Assembly: GCF_052324685.1 (NCBI RefSeq)
Contig: NC_135214.1
Coordinates: forward strand, 30,298,206 to 30,362,205
DNA from: Brachyhypopomus gauderio
Taxonomy: Eukaryota; Chordata; Actinopteri; Gymnotiformes; Hypopomidae
Length of the DNA: 64,000 nucleotides
Direction of reading: 5' to 3'
Positions 47,552 to 60,559 of this stretch are shown piece after piece. A model generated the notes under the pieces. That model did not search any database, was not told the DNA's origin, and saw only the letters and a program-made list of their open reading frames with translations. The position numbers were made by a program, and so were the translations under genes. How positions within the stretch are numbered: the stretch's first letter is position 1; every line of letters starts with the position of its first letter.

Positions 47552-50500
47552 TTACAAGAATAATTACATCAAATGTTTATTTTATATTTATATATAATAT
47601 AACTACTGTGAGCCCCTACTCAAACAAAGTTTCACAATGGTCTTTTCATTCTGCTAGAAGCTCTCAAAGGTAATTTCAGAGTTGTTTTTACAAGTTAGTA
47701 TCTTAATCATGCATTAGGCAGATGTGATATTCACAATACAGAGTTGCCATACATTTTCTTTACGGCTTTACATTAGGAAACGTAGATTGCATGCAGAAAC
47801 CGAGCATAGCACGGGGTATGAGTTATTAAGTTGCCGCAAAGTACAAACTTAGATGTATGCAAAACTGAGAACGTGTTTGTGTGTGCATGTAGACAAATAA
47901 TGATGTTAAAAGGAAATGACCTGTTTAAGACCTTATCTTGTCGAGATGTAGCTAATCTAGCTACAAGCACTAATTTGGACCATTCTAAAGCCTAATTTAT
48001 CTATAGTCCTTATCTGGACATCGAAATAGCTATGTATTAGTAACAACTTGCCATGCTGCGAAAGTAACAATGTTAAGTCATCAATAACGGATTTATTTTA
48101 ATGTAAATAAGTCAAATAGTATATGTAAATTTGCTTTTCACTTAAATATGAATAAAGATTTTTAAGCCTACCACAAGCCATCCAAAACAACATTAACTAG
48201 CCAACTGCGTTAAGCTGCCATTTTATAAAGTTAGCTGGAATTCAGCTAGCTAGCAAAGTAATTCAGATAATCAGTTATTTGAATGAGTTGATATTACGTT
48301 AAATTCACCATAGAAAGCAGCACAAATTTTTGTAGCGTTTTGCAGAAAATACGGCTAGTTTATCTTTTGCTACAAAAAATCGCTTCATGGCTCGAATGCA
48401 AATAAGGAGACCAATCTACTCATCTGGAGCTTAGCCCTGACAGACACCAGTGTGGCCTTGAAGAGAGTTCCCTATTTTAGCCTTCTAAGAGAAATGTATT
48501 TGATTTCATTGATCAATGCTCTTGAGTTTTATATTTTGTCTAATCTACAATGACCTACAATGATCTACGAATACCTGCCATATATTTTCAAATAAAACAT
48601 GAAAGTAAATCTTTAAAATTATACAAAATATCCATTAGTTGACGAAGCTCTTGGTGTGGCGTTAATGTTTCTAATCAGTAGCTACACATGATTAACCGAC
48701 CGCTTTCCGAGATCTGGGCCCGCTGATCTAACGGAGCGTAGATTCATATCCACACACATGTCAATCTACCAGTGGTGTTTTCGCAAATGATTTGGGAGTT
48801 TCGGTACTATATAAGCCTCGTTACGGACTAGTCTACGGACTAGTTCGTTATGTGTTATGTATATACAAGGCTAGAATCTTAGTCAGAAACGGCCGGTTTC
48901 GTGGACGGTGAAAATCTGTATGTATTTCTCTGCAAATTAATTTAGCTTTGCATTGCTCTACCTTATTATTGGTGACACTCTCACGTCGGACGTAGAGAAA
49001 ATCTGGAGAAATGAATTGGTAATTGAAATGACTTAGTAATTGGATTTAGTACTCAAATCACAATTTATATGTACATTGTATGTACAAAACAGAGATTAAA
49101 GTAATAAGAAAGAAAACAGATTTAGATTCACTGGAGCTTTAACTCTGCACATCTCTGTTATACAACTGATTTACGTGCTGATAGATGTATTTTGACTCTC
49201 GTTATTAGCACCCTCTAGCGGAACATGTATTCTCAGATTCAAGGAGCAGTATAGTCTGTCGCAGACGTTTTACAAGTTTACAGCCCAAGTAAAATAAGTA
49301 TATTAAAATAAGTATATTCAGGTTCACTGTGGTTTATTCAGCAGAATTAGATGAACAGCAGAACTTTGTAGATGGCTAGCCTATTTGTCCATTCTACACG
49401 GGCATTATAATAAACCCATTCTTCTAATAAAATCATGCTACTTTGTAAATGTATTAAAGATTCTGAATTATATACTGGAGACTCTAATAATGCTGCACTA
49501 TATCTGTATTCTAAATTTCTAAATTTACTACATTGCAGTGGCCTAGGCCTATAAAACATATTAGCCTGTCTAGATTACTTTCTGCTGATTAATATTTTTA
49601 GTTCTGTATTTTAGTAGGGAAATTCTCACCTGTGGTCTGCTTAACTTGTTAAAAACGGACTGAGACACAAAAAATGTCGTTCTGGAGAGCACACAAACCT
49701 AGTCATACTTCCACCATTTCTACACATTGCACCTGATTCATGATTCATCAAAGAGTTTACATCTACCAGGTCCTGAAAAAACCCTATAATGCACTGCCAT
49801 CAAGCACTGCGTGATGTATAGTCTATTATTCACAGTTGCCTTTGAATATTATCACTTTTTCTGCAGTGGAAGGGCCAAAGACCCAAAGTGACAAAGTCGC
49901 AACTTCAAAAAGCAAGACGGGAGCACTGGGTGGGAGATATATGTCTATAATCATTCCGCATAATGGCCATGCTGCTCGAAGAAACCAAACTGACCATACG
50001 TTTCAGAAGCCTCAAACTGTATATCAATGGCACAGACCCCGGAGTTCTTTATGGTGCTCTCCACCAGGTTCAGCGCAGAAGACAAGATTGTTTATGGCCA
50101 TAATGGTGCAATATTGCCTGTTTTCGTGAATACTGCAGAAACGGGGTCTAATGTAAAAAAGATGCTTGCGCACTCTCTCTCTCTGTTGCTCAGTCTTTCT
50201 TGCTCTCTCTCTCCCTTTCACGCTTTGGTTTCACCTGAGATGGTCTGGTGTTAAACCAGCATGCAGAACTACTGATGCCTGAGAAGACACATCAAAGGAC
50301 ACTGAAAGGGATGTAAATCTCTCAGACTCCCTGGATAAAGGTTCCAGCATGTTTTAACCACTGGAAGTGTACAGGGGTCTGGATACGAGCCTCAGCTTGC
50401 TGGCGTTGAGCTGGACGAACTGGTCATATTGGCAGTACGATGTGAGACATAAAACAATACAGGAGTTACACAAATATATGGGACGTCAGAGTCAAATGCA

Positions 50501-50760
50501 AAAGAAGGGTATCGGCATATCCGTTGGAATTCCATGGGCCAGACAGCAATTCTGAGGCTAAGGAAAATGTGAGGTGATGTCTTCATCTGATGGACGAGAG
50601 AGTGAAATCGATAGAACACTGAGGTATGACGAGGGGGAGGGTGGAGGAGCAATGATGTGTCACACTGCCCACCGTGTCGAGATGTGGTCATCTGTCATGG
50701 GCAGCAAGGGTGGGGGAGATGAGAACCTACAAAAACAGATAAAGATATGGATTTCTCTTG
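47552..50760. other. intergenic, no gene seen
   Basis: AT-rich unique-looking sequence; no supported gene or mobile element. Confidence 0.4.

Positions 50761-50761
<1 letters not shown>

Positions 50762-50832
<71 letters not shown>
50762..50832. repeat. (GT)n microsatellite
   Basis: About 35 uninterrupted GT units. Confidence 0.95.
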
Positions 50833-50834
<2 letters not shown>

Positions 50835-51371
50835 AGGCAGCCCTAAAGCTATAAAATCTTTATCATAAAATGCTTTTTTCTGCCTGTGTGTGGGCTATAG
50901 GTAAAGATTAATCAAACATTTAGTTTTTCACCACAAGACAGAACAATTTCTCAAGGTTTATAAACTGCAGAAGCAGTGAACATTTAGAATGAAATCTTAA
51001 ACTAGGCAAACCAGGCACAACAAAAACCCTATGAGTACACAGCAACTCACATATCACGTTGAAATAGAGCTGAACATGAAGAATGTTTATTGTGCTCATT
51101 ACATTGAACATCCACAGAAGGATTTCTAGAGAATGTGCAAATTAATTGAGAAATGCAAATAAATTCATGATCTATTAATATCACCGTTAATACTAATATT
51201 TTGGGGTGCAAGCGTAGCCCTGAAAACAGCACTGTTTTGAATGCAGACCTGGTGGTCTGCTGAGCATAACCCAGTGTGGATGGAACTGCCTCTATTCATC
51301 TTCTATATGTGACCTTTAAGAAGGATGGAGCACACTGCTACTTGTATCTGATGTGCATCCATAGATGTAGG

Positions 51372-51558
<187 letters not shown>

Positions 51559-51793
51559 TCTGTTTCTACAAATTCTCAACAGTGGCCATTCTGCTGAGTA
51601 TTTCATGAATGTTTTAACTACCTCACTACTTTACTGTTCCTTACTGTACTTTTCTAATGTTATAAACATTCTGTAAAATAATATTTCATCATCTCCCATC
51701 AAACACATAAATATGTAACCAAAGGCATACTTCAAATGAACCTGTTTCTTTTTGTGAAATAAATTAAGACTAGATTACAGTAATGGAATGCTG

Positions 51794-51806
51794 CCACTAG
51801 AGGGCA
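51794..51806 (+). promoter_or_regulatory. CTCF-like motif
   Basis: CCACTAGAGGGCA fits the CTCF core consensus on the plus strand. Motif match only. Confidence 0.4.
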
Positions 51807-52008
51807 TTAAAACATAAGACTGTCACCCAAACCAAACCACTACTAGGCCTGTGCTGGTGACGGCAATGCTGACATTTTCTCAGCTTGCCTTATTCCCCTT
51901 ATCATATAATACTGCATGAGGAATTCCGAAGTCCTGCAGGTTTAGTAAATTCAGTTTGCTTGTAAGTAAGTCGGTGCTCCCACGTTTCAAAATGGTAGCT
52001 AACATACT

Positions 52009-52326
52009 CAGGGTTGCCAACTTTTGACGTTCGCTTGGAGTGAGATTTTAACCTGGAGCCGGTGGCGAGTGTATTTTGTTGAGGGGGGGGGTTTGGGGGG
52101 GGTGGCGAACGAAAGTTGTTGAGCGGGGGGGGGCTTGGCGAACGTAAAATGGACACAGGCGCCAGAGCTAGCGAACTAGTAACGTATTGAATCATATATG
52201 TGGATCTGAGGTAAATAAATTGGATATTTTTTTTCGGCGTGAGATATCGGAAGTGTGGCGTGAGAGCGTGTGAAAACGGTCAAATGCGTGTGTCTCACGC
52301 TCAATGCGTGAGAGTTGGCAACCCTG
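52009..52326. mobile_element. TIR element CAGGGTTGCCAAC, 318 bp
   Basis: Starts CAGGGTTGCCAACTTTTGAC and ends GAGAGTTGGCAACCCTG, flanked on both sides by CATACT (52003-52008, 52327-52332). Interior holds several G runs and GGCGAACG units. The CAG..CTG ends suggest a hAT-like origin, though only 6 bp of duplication is visible. Non-coding. Confidence 0.75.
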
Positions 52327-53023
52327 CATACTGGTGAAAGACTTGCGCATATATGACTAACATGCTAGCTATCCACGCTCAGTTACATAACGCCGTGTAC
52401 AGTGTAGCCTTAGTATTGGTAGGGAACACGAAAGCATAAGTGCTGCATTTAGGTGTGTTTGCGCAGAGGAGCTCTGTGCACGAATCCAGGACCTTTGGTG
52501 GTACCGGTAACATTACTCCTCTGCTGAATGAGGGACTGGCCAGAAATAGCTAATTAATCGATAGCTTTTCTGGGGCCCATCCCGTCGTCCCGGGACTCGA
52601 AAGAGTGCGATAGCGAGTACTTTTTCTGCTCGTTCATTTGTAAATGTCACGATAATGAGCCCCAACCTATTTGGAAAGGCGATTCATTGAGCAGAAAGAT
52701 TATCATCCTGTGTGCTGCGGTGTTCCTTCTCTTAGCATATGCCCCCTCTGCTTGGTTAAGCAAGAAATGAAGGCGCTAATAGCACAGCTTGAACCGTATG
52801 GATGGGAGTTCCTGTCATCCTGAAAGACCAGACTGCTTCTAATACAGTTCACACAGCAGCACACCCTAAGGAAAGGTTTCAAGCCAAGTCAAGTACCAAT
52901 CCATCTTATTCAGAGTCATCTCCAATTAGTTACAGTGCTGTCTCTTTGTGCCTTCTCTTTAGCCGTTTCTAGGTCCATCCATCAAAAATGTGCTCATTGT
53001 CATCCTAATTGGTCTTCACATCA

Positions 53024-53870
53024 CAGGCCCGTAGCCAGCATTGTGATGGGGGGGGGGGGATCTTTTTCCCCCAAAAGTGGAGTGAGGGGGGGGTTATGTC
53101 TTATATGTTTCCTCTATGCTGCGCCTGTAGCGATCGATCGCCAGTGGTTGGCGCCAGAGCGAACTAGTAACTCAGTGGGTTTTCCATCCACCGAGTTTTT
53201 GCGCATTTTGAAAATGCGCATGAAAAAAGCTGGATGGAAAAAGACCAAAATTCGAAAAAAGCCCCAAATATCGCAAAAAGATGTTTACGCTAGGAGGAGG
53301 TGGAAAAGTTAGACTATCGCATCGCCAAAATTCGGAAAAACTGGATGGAAAAGGGTTTTTCGCATAAACGATGACGTATCATGCCTCAAGTCAAGTGGTT
53401 CTGTACATGATCGCGATGTAAAGATGGCAAATGCATACAAAAACAGTTCTGGAGAGAGCAAAAAATGAATTTAACTTCTCCATGTAAAGAAAAGAAAAAG
53501 AAAAAAATGTTTCACAACCTCAACGTGCAAAAATGCGTAACTGCCAGATGGACGTAAAACCACTATTGTTTGGCGTCCTCTCACGTGATCTAAAGTTTAT
53601 TCGCATAACTGTAATGAATGGAAACAAGGCTTAATTCACATATTCACATTGCGTGAGAGTTGGCAACACTGTTATAAGTTTGTTGTGAATTTGTTGTTGC
53701 TGTCCTTATTTGTTTGTCTGTATATTCACCGGAGATTAACAATTCATTCATTGAACAGCCTACCTATCTTGAGGGGCATGTGTGTACGGAGGGAGGGTGC
53801 GGGGGCGGGGGGGGGGAGGGGGGGGATCGAACGAACCCTTCGATCCCCCCCCATTGCCTATTGCCTTGTT
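53024..53870. mobile_element. composite hAT-like element with insertion
   Basis: Begins CAGGCCCGTAGCCAGC, a recognisable hAT-like end, followed by G runs. Near 53817-53852 there is a hairpin, GGGGGATCGAA pairing with TTCGATCCCCC, of the kind seen near the other end of such elements. Between them lies unrelated repeated sequence (53175-53632) and a partial copy of the 52009 element's right end (GCGTGAGAGTTGGCAAC near 53650). The right boundary is approximate. Confidence 0.5.
53175..53632. mobile_element. repeat-module element (TTTTCCATCCA / TGGAAAC ends)
   Basis: Left end GGGTTTTCCATCCACCGAG and right end TGAATGGAAACAAGG are loose inverted copies. Inside, GGATGGAAAA with AAAATTCG(G)AAAAA recurs at about 53232 and 53325, and a 9 bp stem hairpin GCGCATTTT/AAAATGCGC sits at 53201-53219. 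Related short elements are common in fish; superfamily not assigned. Confidence 0.5.
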
Positions 53871-54495
53871 TTGCTTTGAATACAAGTAAAGCCACGATCT
53901 TCTGAGTCACAGTGATGCGTTTCAGTCAAACAAGCCAAGCAGTTGAAGCCTGAGACACTGTCACTCTTTCTCTGTTGCTTGTCCTGGCTGGCAGGGTCAA
54001 GCTGTGTGGTTTTGCAGTGGTGAATAAAAGCGTACAGCAACCTCTGGCCAAGCAGACAGGCTAAACACCATTCATGTGCCAAGACCCCCCCACCCCCCCT
54101 CGTTCTTGTATTCATTCATCGGTGGGCATGCTTGAGCAAGGCCTGCTGTTATTAAGCAGGTGGATTAACAAGTGGAGCATTACGTTACAGATTACGAGCG
54201 AGTGTACTGTCTCAAATGGAAATTATACACCATAATGGGCAGGGGGTTATGTACAGCAGAAACGCCATGGCCAGTCCCTCACACCACGTAGGCTTTTGCA
54301 CTGACTGAAGAGCTTACCACATCTCTGAAAATAAGAGCAAACTGCTAAGATTATAACTGTAAACCACTATGGATGGGTCCAACAAACATGGCCGTTCTAA
54401 AAGCCCACTGTCCCCTGACTCATAATGTAATGTCATTTCTGTTATACTACTCTTACTCAGATGCTCTCACATCATAACAAGTGATTCACTACCCT

Positions 54496-54537
54496 GTTTT
54501 TCTTTTTCTTTCTTTCTTTTTTATTTTTCTTTCTTTT

Positions 54538-54595
<58 letters not shown>

Positions 54596-54607
54596 CCCCC
54601 TCCCTCC
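54496..54607. repeat. pyrimidine tract with (CT)n
   Basis: TTTCT-rich tract changing into about 24 uninterrupted CT units and then a C/T-rich end. Confidence 0.9.
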
Positions 54608-55515
54608 AGTACTGGTGACAGTTGATCTAGCTTTTGGTCAAGCATCAGAACTCAGTCTATCTTTGTAATATGGTCTTAACACTCACAATTCTTACCATGA
54701 CTAAGTAGTTTGCAGAAGCTAACATGAGCATTGTGGGTATTTTAAAGATAACCCATATAAATGCAGCAGTGTGGACTATAATGTAATTTTCACGTGGGTG
54801 TGGCCTGTTTCCTCACAAATAGGGTTATGGTGTCAGTGAAAACGCCTCCACAGGGATGCAGGCTGTGAGCCCTGTTCATGACAGCTCCATGACAGAGATT
54901 ACGTCCCGGTTTTGAGGTCACTTGGTATAGGTGAGGTGTTGTTCTTGGTTCTTCCTTACAATAAAGCATCTCAAATCTATTGTGAAAACGAAATGTCCTC
55001 ATGCCTTGAACAAAGCAAACAATTTATGCTAATTGGATTTCATTAGCTAGTAATGCATGGTAATTCTCTTACATATCCCCCCCACCTTTAACACATGAAG
55101 AATGATTATTCTGCAAGAAACACTAATTAATATCCTGTAAAATCTACAAAATGATGCTTGGAAAGCTTCTATAAACAGGTTGAAATGGCCTCCTTCATTA
55201 GACTAAAATGGCTGTCATTACTGAAATGCAAATTTATTGGGAAGCTCTCCTTCATTTGCGATTCAGTGTTTCTGAACACACATACACACAAATAATACAT
55301 TGATGGATTTGTGCAAAAAAATGTGTGGATTTCCCTTTATATCAATAAATACTAACAAACAAGAAAGACATTTGGGCAAACATCATCTTTCTTCTAATTT
55401 ATTTTAGTAAGCACTGCTAAACCCATAATAAACAAAAACAACATGCATTTATCCAACATCATTCATTCATTCTATTTCATTTTCATTGTATTTATACATT
55501 GTACATTAATTCAAT

Positions 55516-55516
<1 letters not shown>

Positions 55517-55594
<78 letters not shown>
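55517..55594. repeat. (TA)n microsatellite
   Basis: About 39 TA units; it continues for a few units at 55895-55903 on the other side of the inserted LTR. Confidence 0.95.
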
Positions 55595-55598
<4 letters not shown>

Positions 55599-55894
55599 AC
55601 GGTGAGGTGGCCCCCTACTGGTCACCTCCATCCACAGCGGCTGTTGTTGTTGTTTGTATTGTTACGTTGTGTGCATCCCTCAGGTGGGCGGAGCCCGTGA
55701 TCCGTTTCACCTGAGGGTCGTTTGTTTGTCTATATATGTCTTGTCTTTGTACCAGTTGACTGCTGGTCATTATATCCTTAATTCTGATCGACTCACGGGT
55801 TTTTGGTTTGCGCACTTTCTTCATTAAACCATCCTTTTTCCCTGAGACTTGGCGTGATCACTTCCCTTTTAGTTCGCACTCCCTGCCCGTCACA
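55595..55894 (+). mobile_element. solo LTR of a retrotransposon (300 bp)
   Basis: Starts TGTCACGGTGAGG and ends CTGCCCGTCACA, i.e. TG..CA termini, and is flanked by a 5 bp duplication ATATA (55590-55594 and 55895-55899). Contains a TATA-like TCTATATATG near 55729 and ATTAAA near 55823, as expected of promoter and polyadenylation signals in an LTR. No second LTR or internal retroelement genes are nearby, so it is a solo LTR left by recombination. Probably Gypsy-like, but that cannot be confirmed without the internal part. Confidence 0.75.
55609..55621 (-). promoter_or_regulatory. CTCF-like motif inside the solo LTR
   Basis: The minus strand reads CCAGTAGGGGGCC, matching the CTCF core consensus CCASYAGRKGGC. 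Its orientation is convergent with the motif at 51794. Motif match only. Confidence 0.4.
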
Positions 55895-56683
55895 ATATAT
55901 ATATTCTGGATTAAAATCATTGCTATTTACACAGATAATACCAAGCTAAAAGTTCTGCAGGCCCACACCAGCTTGCATTTAATCAAAAGCGCAAGCTGCC
56001 GTTGCATTCAATCAACAGGTAGAGGTTTGGTGACAGCCATTTCACTGATTATCCACAGGGTAGCTGCTAAGAGATTATTAGTCTTTGTAGTGGTTAGTAC
56101 ACTACCACTACATGAGGGACAGAGGTCTGTGCAATTTACAACTCCAGATCTTCAAAATTCATTTACTTCTTATATTCTGTTTAAGTCAGCTATAAAAGTT
56201 TGATGTCAGATTTATTATTGCATGCATACATTATATATTTTGATTTAAAGCTTGGAAAAGACCACGTTGTCCTCTTGTCCTGATCAAGGTCATGAGCCGC
56301 CAGTCGTGATGGTTAATGATGCGGCTCGTGGTCTGTTGTACAGGATGTGCGAGACAAGTACTGAGACTGACAGACGGCCTCGTCTCAGTGCATCTGCAGC
56401 TCAGCCACTGGGATTGCTCCTTGTGGAGGCTGTCATGTCATGGCAGGAGCAAGGCTCAGATAGCACGACTGGCATATCTGTATTCAAGCAGCCATTAGGC
56501 AGTACGATATGGCTGCAGGCTATAAATAGGGTGCGTGATATTTGTCTGCTGGCTTAATGGTGCTCAGCTAAACAAAGCTCTCATCTCTCCGTCTGGTAAG
56601 GCGATTGCGAAGGGATTTGTGTTGTTATTTTCCGTTGTCCTGTCCAGATTTCTGATGCTGAAGCATCGTGCTCGCCTGTAGTT

Positions 56684-56770
56684 CATCCTCCGCCCCTCCC
56701 ACTAATATATCCTCCCCTCCCTCTGATGTATCCGCCCCTCCCTCGGGTGTATTTCCCCCCCCCCCCCCCC
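56684..56770. repeat. 21 bp tandem repeat with poly(C)
   Basis: Three imperfect units of the form TATCCKCCCCTCCCTC(K)G.TG (about 56687, 56708 and 56729) run into a C17 tract. Translated on the minus strand it gives GGYI.GR repeats, an artefact of the repeat. Confidence 0.7.
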
Positions 56771-57564
56771 GCCTTTATCTCCACCTCTCCATCCTTCGCC
56801 TGTTTCGTCAGCACTTGACGTGCATGAGCACGCAGTGCTGACGACATGACGACAGAAGTTCTGTGCTTTTCCGGAAGAGGTGGTTGGGGTGGGGGGGGGG
56901 GGGGAGCCAGAACTCTCACAGCCAGTTTGGCAGTGTTGTGTATTCTAAGGTTTCTGGTAGTATTCGTTTCATAACACTGGGCAGGTTCTGTGTGATTATT
57001 GCATATCTCATCTGTAGGATGAGATATGCAAGACATGCTAGACAACAAACTGCATAACAGAACTCTTTTTTATTTCAAAAACCTGTTTTAAATATTAGTA
57101 ACATAGTATATAACAGCATGATCCACCATCACAGCATATGTATTAATAATACTTAGCAGCTGCTTCTAGATTAAAATGTAATTATATTTTGCTTTTATTA
57201 GATTTGACTAATTATAACTGGCCAGAGTTCCGCTATTTAGTTGGATCACACCTTAAATCACACAGACTAAGTCATGTTATCTGATTCATAGAATCACCCA
57301 TTTAAGTATTTCATTATCCAACCACACAGTGACACCAGATGCTCTGAATGTCTCTGTGAGCCCTTCACTGAGGTTGTGCACCGTGAGGGCACCAAAGAGT
57401 GAACCCTCAACCTTCCTCTATGCTAATGTGCTCTATACTAATCACTTACAATGGAACGGTGGTGATGTAAGGAAATCGCATGCATACACTGGATCGTTGT
57501 CGCACTCAGTCCTAAGATCCATACAGGGAAATGTAAGATGAATGTGTGTAAAGAAATGCCCACA

Positions 57565-57570
57565 GTGTGT

Positions 57571-57617
<47 letters not shown>
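57565..57617. repeat. (GT)n microsatellite
   Basis: GT dinucleotide run with one GA interruption. Confidence 0.92.
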
Positions 57618-57618
<1 letters not shown>

Positions 57619-58599
57619 CTGTGACGTCGAAAAGATCTTCCCGCACACTCTCAAAACAAAACAGGATTCCAACAGATATTCGGCACGTGCACAAACAGAT
57701 TTAAACGTGTTCTACACAAAGCCGTGATTTGTACCAGCATACACTTTATTGGATATTTAGACATTTTTTTACTTTTAAAAAAATGTAGTAAAATATAACA
57801 TAGCTGAACTCCTAGTGACAATATTTAGTGACAATAGTGACAAAAAAAAACTAGTAATATATAAGACTCACTGGAGTCATTAAGAAAAAGGGTGACATCC
57901 TTGATAACCCACAGTGCTTAAGGCCAAACATCTGCCATAATTTCACACCTAAGAGCCAGGTCTAGCGTTGCTGTAAATCCAGTCCTTGTTCCACGCCTCA
58001 TTACCTCAGTAATAAATGTTTGACTCGTCAGGCTCTCACAGCCTGTGACCATGAGCACTTAAACACAGCGTGTGATAGCTCTATCATTACAGCAATACCA
58101 TGTGTCATCTCTGGCTGCTGTTAATTGAGGGTAGAGACAAACAGGTTTCTTGAGAAGACTTCATTAGAATATGTTTTTCAAAATCAGGCCAGAGCTTTCC
58201 AAATGCAGTGTTGCGCTATTGAAACTCCCCAGACAAACCATGACAAATCAGGTTTCATATACTGGCTTTCAGAAAAGAGAGGGATTATAGATTTACATGA
58301 GATTATGATTACATGATCATAGGTGGCACGCATCACCGGAGACACACTGTGCTCAAGGTCACTGCCAGGCAGGGATGTTCAATAATTAAAACGGCCTCGT
58401 CTATTCCACACTGTATGGGTGGGAGAGCAGGCGGAACAGCGGGAGATTATAAAACACTACCCACTGTTACATGCTACACGCTTGTCGCAGCACAGATGTG
58501 AGATATGATCACACCGAATCGGAATGGTGAGTGGGGGAGGTGTGTGTGTATGTGTGTGTATGTGGGGTGGGGGGGGGTTTCTTTAGAAATTAAATGGAA

Positions 58600-58864
58600 A
58601 TGTTGTCGGGCACGAGACGCAACTTGGCAAAAAGATGAAGGATCCAAGGTGGCGAGGGTGGGCCTGCGTCACTGCTGTTGCGTTAATATCCGGTGCCGTC
58701 GTGCCGGACGCGTCTCTGCAGCCCTTTCACGGCACCGTACGCTTTGTGACACGGTGGCTGAGCGGGACGGGAGGGGTGGCGGGTAGGGGATCGGCGAGAA
58801 TGAGTAAGAATCATGTGATGCACTGTTGCCATAGCAACAGATCCCAGCAGCAGGCCCTGGCGAG
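58600..58864 (+). promoter_or_regulatory. CpG-rich block with X-box and splice donor
   Basis: GC/CpG content rises sharply here. It contains a full palindromic RFX X-box, GTTGCCATAGCAAC, at 58825-58838, and 26 nt later a consensus splice donor GAG|GTAAGT (58862-58870). It could be a promoter with a short non-coding first exon of a plus-strand gene lying beyond the window. No coding sequence is seen; short ORFs are open because of composition. Confidence 0.35.
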
Positions 58865-59060
58865 GTAAGTCACATGAGACGGGAGCTGTTTTGCGAACTC
58901 TGCCAGAGTCACACGCATGCCGCGGGCTCAGGATGCTCCACTTTACCTGGGGCTCCGTGCTTCAGAACCACAGCGAGGAGACCGCAAGGTGGACGAGGAT
59001 CTGTACGCAGAATGACATGTCACATAGAGAGCAACGTGGTGGTCATGTGTACATGGAGTG

Positions 59061-59202
59061 CAGGGCCGGCGCCACGCGGGGGCGAATGGGGGCGTTGCCC
59101 CCTCAGGCGAGGTGTCCCGCCCCCTCAATGTAAAAAATAAGACCCATTTATTTTACAACAATCGCTATATGGTGCCCCTCGGCCGCTCGATAATCGTTAC
59201 AC

Positions 59203-59239
<37 letters not shown>

Positions 59240-59311
59240 CTCAACAACTTACGTTCGCCCCCCGAAATTTTCTGACGCCCCCTCACTGTATATGTTCTGG
59301 CGCCGGCCCTG
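59061..59311. mobile_element. TIR element CAGGGCCGGCGCCA with C35 tract
   Basis: Exact 14 bp inverted ends: CAGGGCCGGCGCCA at 59061 and TGGCGCCGGCCCTG ending at 59311. The CAGGG start suggests hAT-like. The 35-base C tract is at 59204-59238. The 22 bp next to it (CGCTCAACAACTTACGTTCG..) is the reverse complement, with one mismatch, of a segment at 52104-52125. No convincing target duplication. The interior also has CGCCCCCTCA units. Confidence 0.7.
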
Positions 59312-60559
59312 TGTGAGACATGATCACATGTACAGGGACGTCCTGTTGATTCCAATAACACTTCACAGTGTTATTAACCCTATGTGTTCATTTGCAAACA
59401 TGAACAATCTCATTTTCCTTGGGACACACACACACACGTGCACGTGCACACACAAACACACATACTAGGATTAACTACAGCTGCCTGTATTTTGATTCAT
59501 GGTCTATACAGAAGCCACCGTTGAACATTTGTGTTTGAGTGTTGATCTCCCAACCCAGGAGGTGTTGTTTAGGCTATGAAGCTTACCCTACCTGCCCAGC
59601 CTTTGTGCGTAAGCACACACACACACACACACACACAGTCAAATGCTCTGTTGTTCTCTTCACTTGTGTTTTTTGTTTATAACTATTTGAAATCCCTCCA
59701 CTTCACTTCATTTCCCCATGACTCACCCCTACACCAGAATGGCAGTTATAGTGCCTGACATGCTAAACTCCCAGCAACACTGTGGTGCTCCCTCACTGCA
59801 AACCAGTACACCAGTCTCTACCATGCTGCTACTACAGCAGTGGCAGTGCTGTGGTTTGAAATGTCCACATCCGAAATAATATCTGGGTCTATACACCTAC
59901 AAAAGGTCCTAGAAGATACATTTAATATAGTAGTCAGTGAGTGAGGACAACACACACGTTACTGATAAAAACATGTAAGACAAGCAAAGAAAAACTTGAC
60001 CTATTACCTAATATATCTATTGAAAATTAATGTCATCCTAATAGTGCAATAAAATAAATATAAGAAAAAGCATAATCGTCTTGGAAGCATTAATGAGTTC
60101 GGCATCTGCAGAGTGCTTGATATCTATCTCAGCACCGACTGCAGTATTGGGAGTGAGCAGCCAAGATTGACTGAATGAAATCCAGGACAATAAATTCCCT
60201 CCCGTCAAGACGAAAAATTGCTCCCGACAGTCCTATTGCTTTCCAGACACGCAAAGATTAGTCCGCCTGGAGACTTTGGAATACTCCAGTCCAAAGTCCA
60301 GTTCGTATGTTGAATCCTTGCAGTGCATTGCAATTTCTTAAGTTTATTAACAGCTTTTAATAACAAAACACTGTCTCATTTAAACAATCCGCAAATATAT
60401 AACTGCATTTGTGTGAGTTGGTGTATATGTGAACGGGTTTAAAAGCCGTGTCTGAATAGAAAATCGGCTTTTGATGCAAAAAGTAGAGGTTTGCTTGCTT
60501 TCCTATGTAACCCCAACTGGTATTTCATCAGTAATGTCGTGCAGTGCCCAGGCTGCTGC

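Noticed and set aside
49209..49221. CACCCTCTAGCGG as a CTCF-like site
   Set aside because: Two mismatches at conserved positions of the core.
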